This document shows, piece by piece, positions 6,920-10,209 of a stretch of 10,209 nucleotides of DNA (position 1 is the first letter of the stretch; each line of letters starts with the position of its first letter). The notes beneath the pieces are model-generated. The model did no database searches. It saw nothing but the letters and a program-made list of their open reading frames with translations, and was not told the DNA's origin. The position numbers and the translations under genes were made by a program. The DNA is from Methanomassiliicoccaceae archaeon (GTDB lineage: Archaea; Thermoplasmatota; Thermoplasmata; Methanomassiliicoccales; Methanomethylophilaceae), in NCBI GenBank assembly GCA_031254685.1, contig JAIRTZ010000108.1:1-10209 (forward strand). The letters are read 5' to 3'.

Positions 6920-8092
6920 TCATCTGTCGAACGTGTTGGCGCCTTTTATCAGATCGTTGTACAGATACAGCAGCTCGTCCGATGTCAGCGGGCGTTTCAT
7001 TGATATCGACGCGATCCTGACGTTCTCCAGGAGCAGCGCCGCTGTGTCGTCGTCAAGCTTTATGCCTCTCGTCGAAAGGTCCGCCACAAGCGTGCTCCGT
7101 CCGGAATGCTTTCCGATGACTATCTGCCTCTGCAGGCCCACCTCTTCCGGACCGTAGGGCTCGTAGTTCTTGTGATCCTTGATTATCCCGTCGGTGTGTA
7201 TGCCCGCCTCGTGAGCGAAGCAATTCGAACCGAGGAACGGCTTCGATACGTATATCGGGCGTCCGGACGCAAGTGAGACGAACTCCGCAAGCGGCTTCAT
7301 CTTCAGCAGGTGTATGCCCGTGTCTATGTTCAGCAGATGCTTGCAGGCCATCACGATCTCCTCAAGCGCCGTGTTCCCGCTCCTCTCGCCTATTCCCATT
7401 ACCGTTGTGCTGACGAACTTCGCGCCCGCTTTCACACCGGCCAGCGTGTTCGCGTTGGCCATCCCGAAGTCGTTGTGCGTGTGCATCTCGATGTCAATGC
7501 CGACGACGTCGATTATCTTCTTCACGCGGTCGTACGCCGTGAAGGGATCCTCGCGGCCGATCGTGTCGCAGTACCTGAGCCTCAGCGCGCCCGCCTCCTT
7601 GGCGGTCTTCGCAAATTGTATCAAAAAGTCGAGGTCCGCGCGTGACGCGTCCTCGGCGTTGCATGATATGTATAACCCGTGGTCTGCGGCGTGCTGCACC
7701 GATTCGGATACTTTATTGAGGACCCATTCCCTGGATTTCTTGATCTTGTTCTGAATGTGGATGTCCGACGACGATAACGAGATGGCAACTGAATCCACGT
7801 CGCAGTCTATGCTGTCGTTAATATCCTGGATATCGGCGCGGTTCCATCCCAATACGGATGCGTTCAGACCCATGTGGGCGATGTGCTTAACTGCGGTCTT
7901 TTCGTCACCGCCCATCGCGGGTATCCCCGCCTCGATCTGCTGCACGCCCGCATCGTCGAGCATCTGTGCTATCTTGTACTTCTCGAGGTTGGCAAAGACG
8001 ATACCTGCCGTCTGCTCCCCATCTCTGAGCGTGGTGTCGCACACCACTACGCGGCGGTCCAGTATCTTAAGGACGTCTTCTTTTGTTCTCAT
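6920..8092 (-). CDS. Homocitrate synthase, NifV/AksA-like
   Basis: This 390-residue enzyme of the DRE-TIM metallolyase family condenses a 2-oxoacid with acetyl-CoA. Motifs are the catalytic DTTLRDGEQ (19-27), the metal-binding HTHND (H204, H206), the glycine loop GIGERSGN (233-240) and HEAGIH (294-299). GIPAMGG (57-63), EDASRAD and GKHSG resemble NifV-type homocitrate synthases. The LeuA-type regulatory domain is absent, so it is not a full-length isopropylmalate synthase. Methanogens use homocitrate synthase (AksA) to begin chain elongation toward the 7-mercaptoheptanoyl arm of coenzyme B. With no nif gene in view that role is likelier than FeMo-cofactor, but 2-isopropylmalate or citramalate activity cannot be ruled out. 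I chose ATG at 8092 because GGGA lies 6 nt upstream; an in-frame TTG at 8110 would add six residues but has no ribosome binding site. Its stop abuts that of the convergent ABC-F gene. Confidence 0.88.
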   Translation of the reverse strand: MRTKEDVLKILDRRVVVCDTTLRDGEQTAGIVFANLEKYKIAQMLDDAGVQQIEAGIPAMGGDEKTAVKHIAHMGLNASVLGWNRADIQDINDSIDCDVDSVAISLSSSDIHIQNKIKKSREWVLNKVSESVQHAADHGLYISCNAEDASRADLDFLIQFAKTAKEAGALRLRYCDTIGREDPFTAYDRVKKIIDVVGIDIEMHTHNDFGMANANTLAGVKAGAKFVSTTVMGIGERSGNTALEEIVMACKHLLNIDTGIHLLKMKPLAEFVSLASGRPIYVSKPFLGSNCFAHEAGIHTDGIIKDHKNYEPYGPEEVGLQRQIVIGKHSGRSTLVADLSTRGIKLDDDTAALLLENVRIASISMKRPLTSDELLYLYNDLIKGANTFDR

Positions 8093-8124
8093 CTCATATC
8101 CCTTTCTCAACGGAGCGTGAATTC

Positions 8125-8141
8125 TGTGCCGTCACAGCACA
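8125..8141 (-). promoter_or_regulatory. Dyad in the leader of the homocitrate synthase gene
   Basis: A perfect 5-bp dyad, TGTGC-N7-GCACA, lies 33-49 nt before the chosen start, just downstream of where transcription would begin. Its centre also reads as a second overlapping dyad, TGTG-N4-CACA, on the - strand. It could be an operator or a small leader hairpin. It is short and may be chance. Confidence 0.35.
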
Positions 8142-8170
8142 TATTTGCGAACTTGTGCATATTCTTATGT

Positions 8171-8178
8171 TATAAAAA
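8171..8178 (-). promoter_or_regulatory. TATA-like box of the homocitrate synthase gene
   Basis: Read on the - strand this is TTTTTATA, within an AT-rich run, about 79 nt before the ATG at 8092. A start site about 25 nt downstream would give a leader of roughly 55 nt that includes the dyad at 8125-8141. Its presence argues that the gene is transcribed separately from the surface-protein gene upstream. Confidence 0.5.
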
Positions 8179-8259
8179 ACGTTATCCCAAGAGGAACGCA
8201 AATCACGGCGCAAATTGACCGCAGAGATGAGAAATAAGAATTTGTAAAGGGTTTGGGTA

Positions 8260-8293
8260 ACGAATCTGGCTCCCTTACGGGAGCCGTATCCGT
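8260..8293. other. Imperfect hairpin with a perfect GGCTCCC core
   Basis: The core stem is GGCTCCC (8268-8274), loop TTAC, GGGAGCC (8279-8285), seven perfect pairs. Further pairing of ACG with CGT and AT with AT extends it to 8260-8293, broken by two mismatches and one T-G position. No T run follows directly on either strand, so it is not a standard intrinsic terminator. It may be part of a repeat element, an mRNA 3' end stabiliser or a small RNA. Confidence 0.65.
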
Positions 8294-8298
8294 TTTGG

Positions 8299-8303
8299 AA
8301 AAA
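8299..8303 (-). terminator. Possible oligo-T terminator after the surface-protein gene
   Basis: On the - strand five T residues in AAACTTTTTCC lie about 53 nt past the stop codon at 8356. This fits archaeal oligo-T termination and resembles AAACTTTTTAC after the methyltransferase gene. It directly adjoins the repeat copy at 8305-8320. Confidence 0.35.
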
Positions 8304-8355
8304 GTTTGTAAAGGGTTTGGTAAGGAGGGTGTCAGCGTAATTCGGCCTATGCCGT

Positions 8356-10209
8356 TCATTCCGTCCCCGCTATGAGGTCCACCTCTGTCCTGCGCTGTTC
8401 CGTCTTGAACTCCGCAGGGAGCTCGCCGGTTATGTCGCGGCCTCCGGACGTCAGGGCAGTGAACTTGAACACCGTTCCGACCTTCACGAATGCCACGTAC
8501 TTGCCTTCATTGCCGCTCATCACGTAATCGGTCTTTCCGTCCGCTGTGTATTCGATCTTGACGTTCTCAAGGCCCTTGCCTTCGAACGTCACCGTTCCGA
8601 ACACTCTCGGCCTCCTGAACAGGAACGCCAGGAGGAACAGCAGAAGGAGCAGCAGGAACAGCGTTCCGGTGATCGCCGGTATGTATGACTTACCGGTGTC
8701 ATCGCTTATCTTTATGAACACCGCGTCAAGCCCGAAGCTCCTGTCCACGCTGCCGAGCGTGTACACGGGGTCCGTGGACCTTGCGGGGCTGCCGTCGTCC
8801 CATTCCAGCTTATATCCGGAGTAATCGGACGCCACCTTCACGAGGATCGACTTTCCGTATGGTACGGGAACGATCTCGGAACCTCCTCCGGCCCCGAAGA
8901 CCAAGGTGCCTTCCGTTGTCGCCCCGCCGTCGAACGAGTATTCGAGCGTGGCTTCCCTGTCGGATGTCACCGTCACTGCGTACACAGCGGTTATGACGAT
9001 GTTGCCGTCGACCGGCGCGATCATCGTAACTCTTCCGAGAGTGCCGTTGTACACGAAGTCGGAGGCGCCGAGCGTCACACCGTTCATCGTCACGATGACG
9101 TCATACGGGAACCCGGCGGACTGCGTGATGATTATCATGGGGAGCGAACCGAACACTGCCGGCTCCGATCCCACGTCGCGGCCGAGGCCTGTTCCGTTGA
9201 TCGTCACTGTGTACACAGCGTCTATCACTATGTCGCCCGTTACCGGAGTGCCTGCGTTAAAGGTGATCACGCCGCCCGCGTACGTGTATCCCGAGTCCGG
9301 GATCAACAGGCCGTCCATTGTCACGATGACATCGAACGGTGCGGTTCCCGAAAGGGTGAGCACGGCAACCTCGTCGAATGTCACGGTGGTCGGCGTTACC
9401 GACAGACCGGTCCCGTTGACCGTTACGGTGTATACGGCGTCTATGATTATGTCGCCCGTTACCGTCGTGGCGGCGTTGAATGTGATCACGCCGCCCGCGT
9501 ATGTGTAAAGTGTAGCTGCAAGCAGCGAGCCGTTCATCGTCACCTTGACGTCGGACGGCGCTGTTCCCGCAAGGGTCAGCACAGCAACATCATCGAACGT
9601 CACTTCCGTGGGCGTTACCGTCAGACCCGTTCCGTTCACAGTTACTGTGTAAACCGCATCTATGATTATGTCGCCCGTTACCGTCGTGGCGGCGTTGAAT
9701 GTTATCACACCGCCCGCGTATGTATATTCGGAAGCAGGGAGCAACGTGCCGTCCATTGTCACGATGACATCGTACGGCGCAGTTCCCGCAAGGGTGAGCA
9801 CAGCCACCTCGTCAAACGTTACGGTCGTAGGCGTTACCGAAAGACCCGTTCCGTTCACAGTTACTGTGTATACCGCATCTATCACTATGTCGCCCGTGAC
9901 CGTCGTACCGGCGTTGAATGTTATCACTCCGCCTGCGTATGCATAAAGCGTGGCTGCAAGCAAGGAGCCGTCCATCGTCACCTTGACGTCATACGGCGCT
10001 GTTCCCGCAAGGGTCAGCACAGCCACCTCGTCAAACGTTACGGTCGTAGGCGTTACCGTCAGACCCGTTCCGTTCACAGTTACCGTGTATACCGCATCTA
10101 TCACTATGTCGCCCGTTACCGTCGTGGCGGCGTTGAATGTTATCACGCCTGCCGCGTATGTGTAGTCGTCCGATGCGCCCTGCACGAGCAGCGTACCGTT
10201 CATCGTCAC
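8356..10209 (-). CDS. Repetitive adhesin-like surface protein, membrane-anchored (C-terminal part)
   Basis: This is the C-terminal 617 residues of a larger protein. The frame runs off the window, and the first codon here is an internal GTG of a repeat, so no start or signal peptide can be seen. Residues 1 to about 416 are six beta-rich repeats with a consensus like AGGVITFNA and VTGDIVIDAVYTVTVNGTG. The VTGD...AVY pattern recalls bacterial InlB/Listeria-Bacteroides-type surface repeats. A divergent extracellular region follows (about 417-509). Residues 510-531 are one very hydrophobic membrane segment, followed by RRPR. The 82-residue tail (about 536-617, from VFGTVTFEGK) looks like a small beta-sandwich of the Cna_B/carboxypeptidase-regulatory kind. 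The positive-inside rule puts the repeats outside and the tail inside. Gut Methanomassiliicoccales are known to carry large adhesin-like proteins, so host, partner or surface attachment is the likely role. The ligand is unknown. Confidence 0.88.
   Translation of the reverse strand: MTMNGTLLVQGASDDYTYAAGVITFNAATTVTGDIVIDAVYTVTVNGTGLTVTPTTVTFDEVAVLTLAGTAPYDVKVTMDGSLLAATLYAYAGGVITFNAGTTVTGDIVIDAVYTVTVNGTGLSVTPTTVTFDEVAVLTLAGTAPYDVIVTMDGTLLPASEYTYAGGVITFNAATTVTGDIIIDAVYTVTVNGTGLTVTPTEVTFDDVAVLTLAGTAPSDVKVTMNGSLLAATLYTYAGGVITFNAATTVTGDIIIDAVYTVTVNGTGLSVTPTTVTFDEVAVLTLSGTAPFDVIVTMDGLLIPDSGYTYAGGVITFNAGTPVTGDIVIDAVYTVTINGTGLGRDVGSEPAVFGSLPMIIITQSAGFPYDVIVTMNGVTLGASDFVYNGTLGRVTMIAPVDGNIVITAVYAVTVTSDREATLEYSFDGGATTEGTLVFGAGGGSEIVPVPYGKSILVKVASDYSGYKLEWDDGSPARSTDPVYTLGSVDRSFGLDAVFIKISDDTGKSYIPAITGTLFLLLLLLFLLAFLFRRPRVFGTVTFEGKGLENVKIEYTADGKTDYVMSGNEGKYVAFVKVGTVFKFTALTSGGRDITGELPAEFKTEQRRTEVDLIAGTE
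8962..10209 (-). repeat. Tandem 219-bp coding repeats of the surface protein
   Basis: Units, in protein order, lie at 9982-10209 (228 bp), 9763-9981, 9544-9762 and 9325-9543 (219 bp each), 9094-9324 (231 bp) and a degenerate one from 9093 to about 8962. Each begins with a V-T-M codon trio. Units alternate between two kinds, so the higher-order period is 438 bp. Units one and two differ at only about a dozen positions over some 155 bases by my reading, while units five and six are clearly diverged. The array continues beyond the window. Confidence 0.93.

Larger units (their letters stand above)
8241..8320. repeat. Two 16-bp direct repeats flanking a hairpin
   Basis: TTTGTAAAGGGTTTGG occurs identically at 8241-8256 and 8305-8320, 64 bp apart, with G/TAA-like continuation after each. 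The hairpin at 8260-8293 lies between the copies. No open reading frame or known RNA is recognised here. The spacer 8093-8355 otherwise holds only the promoter elements listed and a small hairpin, CGGC-CTAT-GCCG, at 8343-8354, directly after the surface-protein stop codon. Confidence 0.8.

Noticed and set aside
8093..8110. TTG at 8110 as the start of the homocitrate synthase
   Set aside because: It lacks a ribosome binding site, while ATG at 8092 has GGGA at suitable spacing and gives an N-terminus typical of the family.
8260..8293. Hairpin as a classical intrinsic terminator
   Set aside because: No T run follows the stem on either strand; the T5 run on the - strand lies before the stem, not after it.
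8906..9946. + strand open frames opposite the surface-protein repeats
   Set aside because: They are the antisense reading of a low-stop repetitive gene; the - strand frame has a membrane anchor, a consistent 73-residue period and a proper stop.
9094..10209. The 219-bp repeats as a CRISPR array or satellite DNA
   Set aside because: The units are far longer than CRISPR repeats, have no unique spacers, and keep the reading frame throughout.

Overview
The window looks like a piece of a methylotrophic methanogen genome, most likely from the order Methanomassiliicoccales (Thermoplasmata). The reasons are a corrinoid methyl-carrier protein followed directly by a zinc-dependent methylcobamide methyltransferase of the MtaA/MtbA/MtsA type, archaeal TATA-like boxes and oligo-T tracts, AGGTGA-type ribosome binding sites, a homocitrate synthase of the kind methanogens use for coenzyme B, and a large repetitive adhesin-like surface protein. 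The order is an inference from gene content; no rRNA or other marker gene is present.

Layout on the + strand. (1) Positions 1-1473: the 3' part of a corrinoid protein gene and a complete methyltransferase gene, 1 nt apart, forming the end of a methyl-transfer operon. (2) Positions 1474-1545: an oligo-T tract that could end that operon, then an AT-rich promoter for the next. (3) Positions 1546-6919: five tightly spaced genes, probably one operon. They encode a short CobW/G3E-type GTPase, a protein that opens with a 27-residue tract of only His and Asp, a small seven-cysteine zinc-ribbon-like protein, an actin-fold ATPase of the hydantoinase/oxoprolinase (HyuA) family, and an ABC-F ATPase. The first four look like metal-handling and ATP/GTP-driven maturation functions. 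Their position directly after a corrinoid/zinc methyltransferase pair suggests, without proving, a role in metal insertion or activation for methyl transfer.

Layout on the - strand. A NifV/AksA-like homocitrate synthase (6920-8092) meets the ABC-F gene end to end with abutting stop codons. Its upstream spacer (8093-8355) holds a TATA-like box, a small dyad, and a hairpin flanked by two identical 16-bp direct repeats. Beyond it, 8356-10209 is the C-terminal 617 residues of a very repetitive surface protein. It has five near-identical repeats of 73-77 residues and a degenerate sixth, then one membrane-spanning segment, then an 82-residue beta-rich C-terminal domain predicted to lie in the cytoplasm. 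Its N-terminus lies outside the window.

The most notable points are the metal-chaperone/ATPase operon beside the methyltransferase genes, the expandable His/Asp tract, the alternating two-unit (438-bp) architecture of the adhesin repeats, and the repeat-flanked hairpin in the spacer at 8241-8320. No tRNA, rRNA, CRISPR array, insertion sequence or integrase was seen.
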